6,883 nt of DNA from a bacterium. Its GTDB lineage: Bacteria > UBP15 > UBA6099 > DSWB01. Within the stretch, counting starts at the first letter, position 1. Each line of letters begins with the position of its first letter. The notes under the pieces were generated by a model. That model saw nothing but the letters and a program-made list of their open reading frames with translations, searched no databases and was not told the DNA's origin. The DNA is taken from contig JAGUYV010000361.1 in the NCBI GenBank assembly GCA_020061125.1, forward strand, positions 1 to 6,883, written 5' to 3'. The position numbers and the translations under genes are program-made. Positions 1-5,310 of the stretch are shown here, piece by piece.

Positions 1-69
1 AGTGAGGAAAAACACCGGGACTGGGTGCGTTTTGCGACAGCAAAACCTTGCCTGTCCCGCGTTTTTTCC
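1..69 (-). repeat. REP-like hairpin, subtype A, left copy
   Basis: This 69-bp unit is the reverse complement of the sequences at 2804-2872 and 3058-3126, with only one or two differences from each. Its core (17-58) has outer arms GGGAC and GTCCC enclosing a perfect 7-bp stem, GTTTTGC (29-35) and GCAAAAC (40-46), with a four-base loop. It has the look of a REP palindrome of the kind mobilised by RAYT transposases, and a RAYT remnant lies at 350. The repeat begins at the window edge and may continue to the left. It encodes nothing convincing. Confidence 0.8.
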
Positions 70-92
70 GACGCCGGGACTTTTTCAACGGC

Positions 93-134
93 CCCACTGG
101 GTCGCTTTCCGCAAGGAAAACGAAGCCTGTCCCC
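93..134 (-). repeat. REP-like hairpin, subtype B
   Basis: This unit has the same outer layout as the subtype A unit: an ACTGGG arm on the left and GCCTGTCCC on the right. The central stem is different, with TTTCC (106-110) pairing with GGAAA (115-119) around a GCAA loop. It is preceded by a reverse-oriented CTGTTGAAAAAG-type motif (77-93). The shared arms with an exchanged stem mark it as a diverged member of the same family. Confidence 0.6.
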
Positions 135-221
135 TGCATTTTTTCGCCCCCCGCACCTTTTCAACAGTCCCTCTGGGGCAGTGTTGTAAGCTGACCCAAA
201 AGCGCAAAACCAGCAAAAAAC

Positions 222-260
222 GGGGACTGGGAACGCGGCGGCTTTCCGCGTGCCTGTACC
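222..260 (-). repeat. REP-like hairpin, subtype C, left copy
   Basis: The arms are GGGACTGGG and a slightly altered GCCTGTACC. The central stem is ACGCGG (233-238) with CCGCGT (246-251) and a seven-base loop. The same stem occurs in the opposite orientation at 3299-3317. The stretch 1-349 as a whole holds only these hairpin units and the short spacer motif between them; I see no gene in it. Confidence 0.6.
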
Positions 261-349
261 TGTTTTTTACGGTCGCCAGGCTCTTGCAACAACCCCTCAT
301 CGCAATTTAAGCAATTGACAAACAGGAAATTTCGCAGCATCATTTCTTC

Positions 350-409
350 ATGTTATCAAGATCGCGCATAGTGCTGCCGGGAATCGCGTATCATGTCACC
401 CAGCGCGGG
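350..409 (+). pseudogene. RAYT (REP-associated tyrosine transposase) N-terminal remnant
   Basis: The frame from ATG 350 begins MLSRSRIVLPGIAYHVTQRG. This matches the characteristic N-terminus of REP-associated tyrosine transposases of the Y1/HUH (IS200/IS605-like) superfamily, where an RxRIVxPG-xxxHVTQRGN block leads into the first beta strand. After the RG the similarity stops: the expected asparagine, the HUH histidine pair and the catalytic tyrosine are all absent. The reading frame stays open to 901, but that part runs through duplicated repeat DNA in what appears to be the wrong frame. No ribosome binding site precedes the ATG. I read it as a broken transposase whose relatives may once have spread the surrounding REP hairpins. 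Confidence 0.75.
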
Positions 410-500
410 TACATGATTTTGCTGCAACACACGGCACATTCTCTGCAACGCAACCACAACGGCGCGGTGCGCTTCTGCATCCCGTATTTGCATATAACAA

Positions 501-626
501 ACGGTAAGCGCGGTGCTGTTGAACAACCCCAGCCTCCCTGTTTATTCCATCGCATATCTCAAAGCACTTCTCGACCGTCTGCTCAAACCGGGAAAAAGAG
601 GGCCAAAAAAGGAAAAAGAGGAATAA
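501..626 (+). pseudogene. Transposase-like C-terminal tail, copy 1
   Basis: The frame starting at ACG 501 reads TVSAVLLNNPSLPVYS, then AYLKALLDRLLKP, a basic lysine-rich end, and TAA at 624-626. An upstream TAA at 495-497 closes the frame, so only the last 41 codons survive. A basic tail ending directly at an element tip is what the 3' end of an insertion-sequence transposase gene looks like. I cannot name the family from this fragment, and a RAYT C-terminus is only one possibility. The longer overlapping frame from ATG 350 is less likely to be the true one, because differences between the two copies are mostly synonymous or conservative in this frame. Confidence 0.5.
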
Positions 627-643
627 TTAAGTATGGTGTCCCC
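624..643 (+). repeat. Element-tip motif, copy 1
   Basis: TAATTAAGTATGGTGTCCCC begins at the stop codon of the first transposase-like tail. Its reverse complement, with small changes, occurs at 2704 and 2958. The position just after a transposase-like tail suggests it is the right terminal repeat of an insertion element. Confidence 0.65.
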
Positions 644-668
644 GAAACTCCGTTTTTGCGCATAACTA

Positions 669-794
669 ACGGTAAGCGCGGGGTTGTTGAACAATCCCAG
701 CTTCCCTGTTTATTCCGTCGCTTATCTCAAAGCACTTCTCGACCGCCTGCTCAAACCAAGAAAAAGAGAGCCAAAGAAGGAAAAAGAGGAATAA
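669..794 (+). pseudogene. Transposase-like C-terminal tail, copy 2
   Basis: This is the duplicate of the tail at 501-626, reading TVSAGLLNNPSFPVYSVAY and ending in TAA at 792-794. In this frame the coding parts of the two copies differ at eleven positions. Six of these are synonymous, and the rest include conservative changes (Leu to Phe, Ile to Val). The frame is again closed upstream by TAA (663-665). Confidence 0.5.
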
Positions 795-811
795 TTAAGT
801 ATGGTGTCCCC
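792..811 (+). repeat. Element-tip motif, copy 2
   Basis: This site is identical to the motif at 624-643. It faces the inverted copy at 2704-2722, and the minus-strand AT-rich gene lies between the two. Confidence 0.7.
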
Positions 812-830
812 AAAACTCCTCAAAACTCCT

Positions 831-2444
831 TTATTGTCGTTTCATCATTTCCTTATTCAGCTTCTTCCAGTGTTCAAGTTTATTCATTTCTTCCTCATTA
901 ATGCTGAAAAAATAAACGAAGCCTTTGTTCAATCTCTGTGTTCTTCGGTAATTAAAATGCGAAATCAAACCAGTGTCCAATCTTTGTATTCGTCGGCCTG
1001 TGAAATGCAATGTGTATCTTGATTTATTATATTTGTCGAGGATTTTATACTTGTCGAACTCACATCGATTTAGTCCATAATAATCTATGTCCTTCGCCGC
1101 TTTCAAAGAATCATATTTTAGCTCATCCATTAGCGTTACTGTGGTATCGCATGGAACAATGTTTTTATCGATAAAAACCATAGTTCGGCAGGAATAAATA
1201 GTGCAAAGAAATGTCGATAACTCTCCATCAGCATGGGGTAAGATCGGGTATGTGCGTGTATTTCTTTCTATGGGTTTAGACATGAATTTGCCCGCATTTC
1301 TTACGCTTTCAGGCCCGAATGAACATGTCTTATTACCATATATGCCAAACTTTAGCGCTTTAGCCGTCGCTGCAGCCTTTTTCAAGTCGGCTGTGGCATA
1401 CTCACATCCATGAGCGTATCCAGCGGCGCACATTTCTTCAGTCACGCTTTTCAGTTCGCCTTCGTTATCAATCAAATAGATGCGTGCTTCGGATATTGCA
1501 TTGAGCATTTTTACGACTCCAAATTCAACAATTACTTGTTTTCCGACGATGGTCTGGACTAAAAAATCATGCGCTTTAACACCGCAAGGCTCTTCGTTCT
1601 TAAGTGTGAACTCTGCCTGGAACCTGTCTGATGGATTTGAAAAATAATTGTCTATGTAGTACGCGTCCGGCAGGCGAATGTCCATTAACCTAACATACCA
1701 TGTCTGCTCGCCGTCTTTTAGATTCTCAACAATTTCTATGACATTATCTGGATAGACACAACGAACAGTGAATTGAGATTCCACTGGTGTTGAACGAAGG
1801 CGATTCGCGATCTTGATGAAATTGTCTATGTCTTGAATAGAGATATGACCACGATATTTAGAAGCGCGCATAACCGATTTGTCACGCTTGGAGAACTCTC
1901 CTAATAGATTCTTCCATTTCAATTCATGATGGCTGATGCCAAAATGCCGCATGAGAAATCCGTTGAAGGCGTTGATGTTTGGAAAGTACAGGTATTTCTT
2001 ATTTGCATCGATAGAAAAAAAGGCAAATGCGGGATCATCATTGTTAAATCTATCGAACACCGAACCATCAGATGCAGACAAAATGAACATGGTTTTTTTA
2101 TACTCTGCATAAGCTAGCAATTTATTTCCTTGAATGTTACTTTCACCGATAAGCCTACAAAAGTGAGGAATATCCATGGCCGTGCTCAAACAGATATCGA
2201 CTTCGTTCGACAAGTGAACAACTTGCGCATACATCGGATTTTCGTATGAGTTGAGCTTTTTGCAATTCCAAACAGCTGTCAGCGCTGGAACTATACTTAT
2301 GGCAATGAGGAAATAATTTGTTTTCATATTTATTGCGTAAGAAATAAGCGCCGCTAAAAGAAAAATTGCGCTAAGGCCTAAGAACAGCCCTTGTCCGACA
2401 ACATAAGAGAACCCCTCAAATGGACCGCCGGTAGATTCAATCAT
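831..2444 (-). CDS. Membrane-anchored SNase-like (staphylococcal nuclease fold) protein, probably catalytically degenerate
   Basis: The product has 537 residues from ATG 2444. That start has GGAG (2456-2453) eight bases upstream, whereas the in-frame ATG at 2465 has no visible Shine-Dalgarno sequence. Two hydrophobic segments (about 15-38 and 43-59) followed by a Lys-Lys pair suggest a hairpin anchor with a cytoplasmic body. Residues about 225-370 follow the SNase/thermonuclease layout: a strand ending in PDNV where the family has DGDT, YVRLMDIRLPD at the RL-x-x-x-D-x-PE site, AHDFLVQTIVGKQVIVEF, then VTEEMCAAGYAHG and a final ADLKKAAATAKALKFGIYG helix. Aligned by eye, the Arg35 equivalent is kept (R252). 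The Asp40 equivalent is Arg257, Glu43 is Asp260, and the Arg87 site is Ala320 or shifted to Arg321. DNA cleavage is therefore doubtful. Residues 60-224 and 371-537 are not recognised. The C-terminus contains a 16-residue repeat and a charged tail. The gene is clearly AT-richer than its neighbours and stands alone between repeats, which suggests lateral acquisition. Confidence 0.75.
   Translation of the reverse strand: MIESTGGPFEGFSYVVGQGLFLGLSAIFLLAALISYAINMKTNYFLIAISIVPALTAVWNCKKLNSYENPMYAQVVHLSNEVDICLSTAMDIPHFCRLIGESNIQGNKLLAYAEYKKTMFILSASDGSVFDRFNNDDPAFAFFSIDANKKYLYFPNINAFNGFLMRHFGISHHELKWKNLLGEFSKRDKSVMRASKYRGHISIQDIDNFIKIANRLRSTPVESQFTVRCVYPDNVIEIVENLKDGEQTWYVRLMDIRLPDAYYIDNYFSNPSDRFQAEFTLKNEEPCGVKAHDFLVQTIVGKQVIVEFGVVKMLNAISEARIYLIDNEGELKSVTEEMCAAGYAHGCEYATADLKKAAATAKALKFGIYGNKTCSFGPESVRNAGKFMSKPIERNTRTYPILPHADGELSTFLCTIYSCRTMVFIDKNIVPCDTTVTLMDELKYDSLKAAKDIDYYGLNRCEFDKYKILDKYNKSRYTLHFTGRRIQRLDTGLISHFNYRRTQRLNKGFVYFFSINEEEMNKLEHWKKLNKEMMKRQ
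921..1016 (-). repeat. 48-bp tandem duplication inside the SNase-like gene
   Basis: Two diverged copies lie 48 bp apart: CAATCTCTGTGTTCTTCGG starts at 930 and CAATCTTTGTATTCGTCGG at 978. In the protein this gives two 16-residue repeats, GRRIQRLDTGLISHFN followed by YRRTQRLNKGFVYFF. The period is a multiple of three, so the frame is kept. It sits just before the charged C-terminal tail. Confidence 0.7.
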
Positions 2445-2489
2445 ACAGTTATCTCCGATTGTCATTACTTGAATTGCTCAGACACAATG

Positions 2490-2723
2490 CTAATTAGCCC
2501 TTTATTCGGTGCCGGATACAATGGATGGTCGGTGAAATCAAAACCCCTTTCGCAAGAACATTCGTATTACTGGCGATTATATGCAGATCTGGGTACAATG
2601 TATATAAACGGCGACGGTTCGCGCGATGAGGTTGATCTCTATGCAAGCAATGAATTTTACGGCGGTAATATGGAAGGAAGAGGCGGGGTATGTCTGGAAT
2701 TATGGGGACACCATACTAATTAG
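2490..2723 (+). other. Orphan reading frame ending inside an element tip
   Basis: The + strand frame is open from well upstream. From ATG 2490 it gives 78 residues starting MLISPLFGAGYNGWSVKS, with an acidic middle, NGDGSRDEVDLYASNEFYGG. Its last codons (WGHHTN and stop) are supplied by the element tip at 2704-2722, so any original gene has been truncated there. No ribosome binding site precedes the ATG, and the frame partly overlaps the 5' region of the divergent SNase-like gene. The composition looks protein-like, but I recognise no family. It may be a relic fragment or chance. Confidence 0.3.
2704..2722 (-). repeat. Element-tip motif, inverted copy 1
   Basis: GGGGACACCATACTAATTA is the reverse complement of the motif at 792-811 with one base missing. 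Together the two form an inverted pair enclosing the SNase-like gene and the orphan frame. Confidence 0.7.
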
Positions 2724-2803
2724 AAATTTAAAATTGTAAAAACAAATCAAAATAAGGAAGTAGAAATTCAGGGACGCTGGGGCTGTTGATAGAGCCTTGC
2801 GCC

Positions 2804-2872
2804 GGAAAAAACGCGGGACAGACAAGGTTTTGCTATCGCAAAACGCACCCAGTCCCGGTGTTTTTCCTCACT
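2804..2872 (+). repeat. REP-like hairpin, subtype A, right copy 1
   Basis: This is a 69-bp inverted copy of 1-69 with two substitutions. The stem GTTTTGC/GCAAAAC is intact around a TATC loop, and the outer arms GGGAC (2815) and GTCCC (2852-2856) are kept. Confidence 0.8.
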
Positions 2873-2957
2873 TTTGCTCATTTGCGGTACTTGGAAACGC
2901 AGCGAAGAAAATCAAATATCGAGGGGGGCTGTTGAAGAAGCCCGGCGGGGGAATTAT

Positions 2958-2976
2958 GGGGACAGCATACTAATTA
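2958..2976 (-). repeat. Element-tip motif, inverted copy 2
   Basis: GGGGACAGCATACTAATTA is the second inverted copy of the tip motif and differs from the copy at 2704 by one base. It opens the second 254-bp unit. Confidence 0.65.
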
Positions 2977-3057
2977 GAAAGCCTTCATTGTGATAACGAA
3001 TCAAAATGAGGAAGTAGAAATGCAGGGACGCTGGGGCTGTTGATAGAGCCTTGCGCT

Positions 3058-3126
3058 GGGAAAAACGCGGGACAGGCAAGGTTTTGCTGTCGCAAAACGC
3101 ACCCAGTCCCGGTGTTTTTCCTCACT
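3058..3126 (+). repeat. REP-like hairpin, subtype A, right copy 2
   Basis: This is a 69-bp inverted copy of 1-69 with one substitution, making it the closest match to the left copy. Stem and arms are intact around a TGTC loop. Confidence 0.8.
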
Positions 3127-3288
3127 TTTGCTCATTTGCGGTACTTGGAACCACGGCGAAGAAAATCATAACGATTTGTTCAACGGTCCCACAGGCCCGG
3201 TTTAATCCAACATTTGCTGTGAGTTCTGCGTTCGCAAAAATCTGGGGCCGGGGGCTGTTGAAAAAGCGCGAGGGGCGAAAGAATCCTG

Positions 3289-3322
3289 GGGGGCAGGCAC
3301 GCGGAAAAACGCCGCGTTCCCG
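3289..3322 (+). repeat. REP-like hairpin, subtype C, right copy
   Basis: This unit carries the stem ACGCGG (3299-3304) and CCGCGT (3312-3317), with GGGGCAGGC and GTTCCC arms. It is oriented opposite to the C unit at 222-260. It is the last repeat before the chromosomal-type genes begin. Confidence 0.6.
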
Positions 3323-3352
3323 GCGCCCATTTTCTGCTGCGCTTGCGCCAGG

Positions 3353-3381
3353 TTGACAAAATCCCGGATAAAAAGTATTTT
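3353..3381 (+). promoter_or_regulatory. Sigma-70-type promoter of the Rrf2 gene
   Basis: TTGACA (3353-3358) is a perfect -35 box. A 17-bp spacer leads to TATTTT (3376-3381), an acceptable -10 box. The predicted transcript would start near 3388, about 35 bases before the ATG, which leaves room for the GGAG (3411-3414) ribosome binding site. Confidence 0.7.
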
Positions 3382-3384
3382 GGT

Positions 3385-3395
3385 TCAACAATTGA
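3385..3395. promoter_or_regulatory. Possible operator dyad at the Rrf2 promoter
   Basis: TCAACAATTGA is a perfect short dyad (TCAA-CAA-TTGA) that covers the predicted transcription start. Rrf2 regulators often repress their own genes from sites overlapping the promoter, so the location fits autoregulation. The dyad is short and could be chance. Confidence 0.3.
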
Positions 3396-3422
3396 GTTTA
3401 TGCGGGGATCGGAGAGCCCAAC

Positions 3423-3851
3423 ATGTCATCCATTGTAAAAATCACGGGGGCTGCGTCCCTGGCCCTGCACGCCATGTCGTATCTGGCCGTGCACGCGGAT
3501 CAGGGCATGACCTCAACACGCGAGGTGGCCGAAGCGTTCAAGTGCTCGGAGGATCACCTCAAAAAAGTGGTGCAGCGCCTGGTGCGCGCGGGCGTCATCA
3601 AGACCGTTCGCGGCCCCCGCGGCGGCATCGCCCTGGCGCGGCCGCCCGCAAAAATCACGCTGCTCGAAATCTTCGAGGCCATGGAAGGCCCGCTCAATGA
3701 CAACAACTGCATCCTGGGCAACCCCGTGTGCCAGTACAAGGAATGCATCCTGGGCGGGCTTACGGAATCCTTGAACAAACAGGCCAGAGCCTATCTGTCC
3801 AAGACAAAGCTCTCGCAGCTCGCCAAACGCATCGCCGGAAACGACGGCTGA
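3423..3851 (+). CDS. Rrf2-family transcriptional regulator, probable Fe-S sensor
   Basis: The protein has 142 residues, normal for Rrf2. The start is supported by GGAG at 3411-3414, eight bases before the ATG. A winged helix-turn-helix covers about residues 25-75: the helices around TSTREVAEAFKCSEDHLKKVV are followed by the family's wing, VRGPRGGIALARPP (62-75), and then ITLLEIFEAMEGP. Three cysteines, C96, C103 and C108 (spacing C-x6-C-x4-C), occupy the place where IscR, NsrR and RsrR-type proteins bind an iron-sulfur cluster. It therefore probably senses iron-sulfur status, nitric oxide or redox state. The cysteine spacing does not by itself say which. Its own promoter and a possible operator lie just upstream, and the membrane protein gene that follows in the same direction is a likely target. 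Confidence 0.9.
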   Translation: MSSIVKITGAASLALHAMSYLAVHADQGMTSTREVAEAFKCSEDHLKKVVQRLVRAGVIKTVRGPRGGIALARPPAKITLLEIFEAMEGPLNDNNCILGNPVCQYKECILGGLTESLNKQARAYLSKTKLSQLAKRIAGNDG

Positions 3852-3954
3852 ATAGCGCCCCCTGGCTGCGCGGGAAAACGCGAGCGGGCTGTTCGCCGCG
3901 GTTTTACCTTGAACCTGTGTTCTCCATGATTTCGCATCCCCCCGGAGCGCGCCC

Positions 3955-5214
3955 TTGCGGACAATACCTGTCAGGACCATAAACGCGTATCACCTTGCGG
4001 CGCTGGCCTATCTGGCGCTGGCCGCGGGTTGCGGCGCGATCATCGCCGCGCACGCTTCGCCGGACCTGCAGGTGAGCGGCTGGTTCATCCTGCACGCGCA
4101 CCTGGCGTTCATGGGCTTCGGCACGCTCACCGTGCTGGGCACGCAGAAAGTGCTGGCCGCGCATGTGCGCGCCGGGTGGGACGGGTTCACGCCGGGCGCC
4201 ATGCCGGGCGCGCGCTTCCTGGCCGCCATCACGCTGTGCCTGGCCGGGATCTGGGCCATGTACCTTGCCCAGGGCCTCACCGGCAACAACGCCTTTTACA
4301 TCGGGGGCATGGCCGCCGCGGCCGGGGTGCTCGCCTGCCTTGCCGTTTACACCGCCCGCCTCTACCGCGGCATCACCCTTGCCACTCTGCGCCGCAACAT
4401 GCCCGCCCGTTTCTTTCTCACTTCCATGTTCATCTGCTTTCTGGCCTACGGGCAGCTCATCTACATCACCGCTTTCAATTTCCTGCCCTGGCTGCCCTTT
4501 TCCCACACCATGCCCCTGCGCGTGAACTACCTCGCGCTGTCCTTCCCGCTTTCCCTCACGGTCATGGCCTGCATCCGCATGCCTTTCCACCTCAAGGACG
4601 AGAGTCTGAAAAAAGCGCGCTTCAAGCCCCTGTGGGAATCCCAGTACGCCATCCTCGTGGCCGGCGTGTTCTCCCTGTTCTTCTCTCTCATTTTCGACTC
4701 CCCGCATTTTCACGATGTGTACACCGTGCTGCAGGCCGCGTTCTCGGGCATCCTGTTTTTGAGCATCCTGCTGCTGATCGGGGCCATGATCACGGACCGC
4801 CGGGCGGACCGCTCCCTGCCCTGGGGCATCTGGCGCTTGTATGTATCCGCCGTGGCCTATCTGTTCCTGGCGGGCATCGCCGGGTTCCTGCTCGGCTACG
4901 GGTGGAACCGGCAGGGGCCGGAATACTATTTCCTCATCCAGGCGCACATCCACCTCGCGCTGCTGGGCTGGATCGGGTTCGGGCTGACGGGCGTGTATTC
5001 CTATCTTCTGCACATGGCCGGGCGCGCCGCGTGCCGCCACGGAAGCCTGAATTTCTGGCTCATGCACGCGGGAGTAGTTATCATGCACCTTGGCATCTGG
5101 TATAAAAGCTGGGCGCTGCGCGGCGCGGCCGGCGCGTGCGTGGCCGCCGCGGCCCTCACCCTCATGTCCTGCGCCGCAGGAGAATACCGCCTCAAGCGCG
5201 GCCATTCCGTTTAG
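3955..5214 (+). CDS. 12-helix membrane protein with paired His-x-His motifs (heme-copper oxidase subunit I-like or NnrS-like)
   Basis: The protein has 419 residues. The start is TTG 3955, with GGAG (3944-3947) seven bases upstream; the next in-frame ATG would delete the first helix and most of the second. I count about twelve membrane segments (approximately 12-33, 41-66, 88-106, 113-133, 152-174, 190-207, 231-249, 256-279, 292-315, 326-352, 364-383, 387-406). Two helices carry a matching motif: LHAHLAFMGFGTLTVLG (46-62, H47 and H49) and QAHIHLALLGWIGFGLTG (329-346, H331 and H333). H371 and H378 lie in a late helix. Such in-membrane histidines are typical of heme ligands in Cox1-like proteins and of NnrS. 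I do not see the complete copper and heme ligand set of a true oxidase. It follows the Rrf2 gene by 103 bp, and I see no convincing terminator between them. A role in nitric-oxide or redox stress is inferred from this pairing. Confidence 0.7.
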   Translation: MRTIPVRTINAYHLAALAYLALAAGCGAIIAAHASPDLQVSGWFILHAHLAFMGFGTLTVLGTQKVLAAHVRAGWDGFTPGAMPGARFLAAITLCLAGIWAMYLAQGLTGNNAFYIGGMAAAAGVLACLAVYTARLYRGITLATLRRNMPARFFLTSMFICFLAYGQLIYITAFNFLPWLPFSHTMPLRVNYLALSFPLSLTVMACIRMPFHLKDESLKKARFKPLWESQYAILVAGVFSLFFSLIFDSPHFHDVYTVLQAAFSGILFLSILLLIGAMITDRRADRSLPWGIWRLYVSAVAYLFLAGIAGFLLGYGWNRQGPEYYFLIQAHIHLALLGWIGFGLTGVYSYLLHMAGRAACRHGSLNFWLMHAGVVIMHLGIWYKSWALRGAAGACVAAAALTLMSCAAGEYRLKRGHSV

Positions 5215-5274
5215 CACCGCAGAATTGTTTCATTTTCAGCCGATATAATTAAAAAATCACTGCTGGCAAATATC

Positions 5275-5304
5275 TTTTCGCGGGGTTCCGCTTTGTGGTA
5301 TAAT
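5275..5304 (+). promoter_or_regulatory. Extended -10 promoter of the small ORF at 5311
   Basis: TGG-TATAAT gives a perfect -10 hexamer at 5299-5304 with the extended TGn element. The -35 region (TTTTCG, 5275-5280) is weak, as is common with extended -10 promoters. The -10 box ends six bases before ATG 5311, so transcription would begin at or next to the start codon. A second TATAAT at 5244-5249, in the same AT-rich gap, has no recognisable -35. Confidence 0.6.
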
Positions 5305-5310
5305 GACTCC

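Larger units (their letters stand above)
482..649 (+). repeat. 168-bp tandem repeat, unit 1
   Basis: This is the first of two adjacent copies with a constant period of 168 bp. ACGGTAAGCG recurs at 501 and 669, AAAGCACTTC at 561 and 729, and GTATGGTGTCCCC at 631 and 799. There are no indels and roughly a dozen substitutions. Each unit contains a transposase-like C-terminal coding tail, its TAA stop, and an element-tip motif immediately after it. Confidence 0.9.
650..819 (+). repeat. 168-bp tandem repeat, unit 2
   Basis: This is the second copy of the unit at 482-649. It ends beside a small perfect tandem duplication, CAAAACTCCT, at 811-820 and 821-830. That duplication directly abuts the stop codon of the minus-strand gene at 831. 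Confidence 0.9.
2696..2949 (+). repeat. 254-bp tandem repeat, unit 1
   Basis: This is the first of two units with a constant 254-bp period: tip motif at 2704 and 2958, TAGAAA at 2761 and 3015, hairpin core at 2815 and 3069. Each unit runs in order: element tip, short AT-rich stretch, GGGGCTGTTGATAGAGCC motif, REP-like A hairpin, then GCTCATTTGCGGTACTTGG. The final part of this unit differs from unit 2 and carries another GGGCTGTTGAAGAAGCCC motif at 2925-2944. No gene is visible. Confidence 0.85.
2950..3203 (+). repeat. 254-bp tandem repeat, unit 2
   Basis: This is the second copy of the unit at 2696-2949. Similarity is strong to about 3168 and then fades. The following stretch to 3352 contains a further spacer motif (3249-3267) and the subtype C hairpin but no convincing gene. 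Confidence 0.85.

Noticed and set aside
482-819. CRISPR-like array
   Set aside because: There are only two direct units of 168 bp with no short repeat and unique spacer pattern; the content is transposase-like coding tail.
350-901. A 183-codon open frame as one intact gene
   Set aside because: Only the first 20 codons resemble a RAYT transposase. The rest crosses two copies of a 168-bp repeat in a frame that is less supported by the substitution pattern.
1161-1178. Perfect 18-bp palindrome GTTTTTATCGATAAAAAC
   Set aside because: It lies deep inside the SNase-like coding sequence and encodes ordinary residues. One such palindrome by chance in about 7 kb is not very surprising.
1201-1413. A 70-codon + strand frame inside the SNase-like gene
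   Set aside because: It is the antisense shadow of the minus-strand gene, with no ribosome binding site and no recognisable motif.
3852-3954. A terminator between the Rrf2 gene and the membrane protein gene
   Set aside because: The best stem (GCGG with CCGC near 3885-3900, followed by GGTTTTACC) is only four base pairs and has no proper T-tract.
3904-5217. A 437-codon minus-strand open frame opposite the membrane protein
   Set aside because: It is low-complexity, rich in Gly, His, Glu, Gln and Arg, which is the usual antisense shadow of a GC-rich gene. The + strand has membrane helices, a ribosome binding site and conserved-looking motifs.
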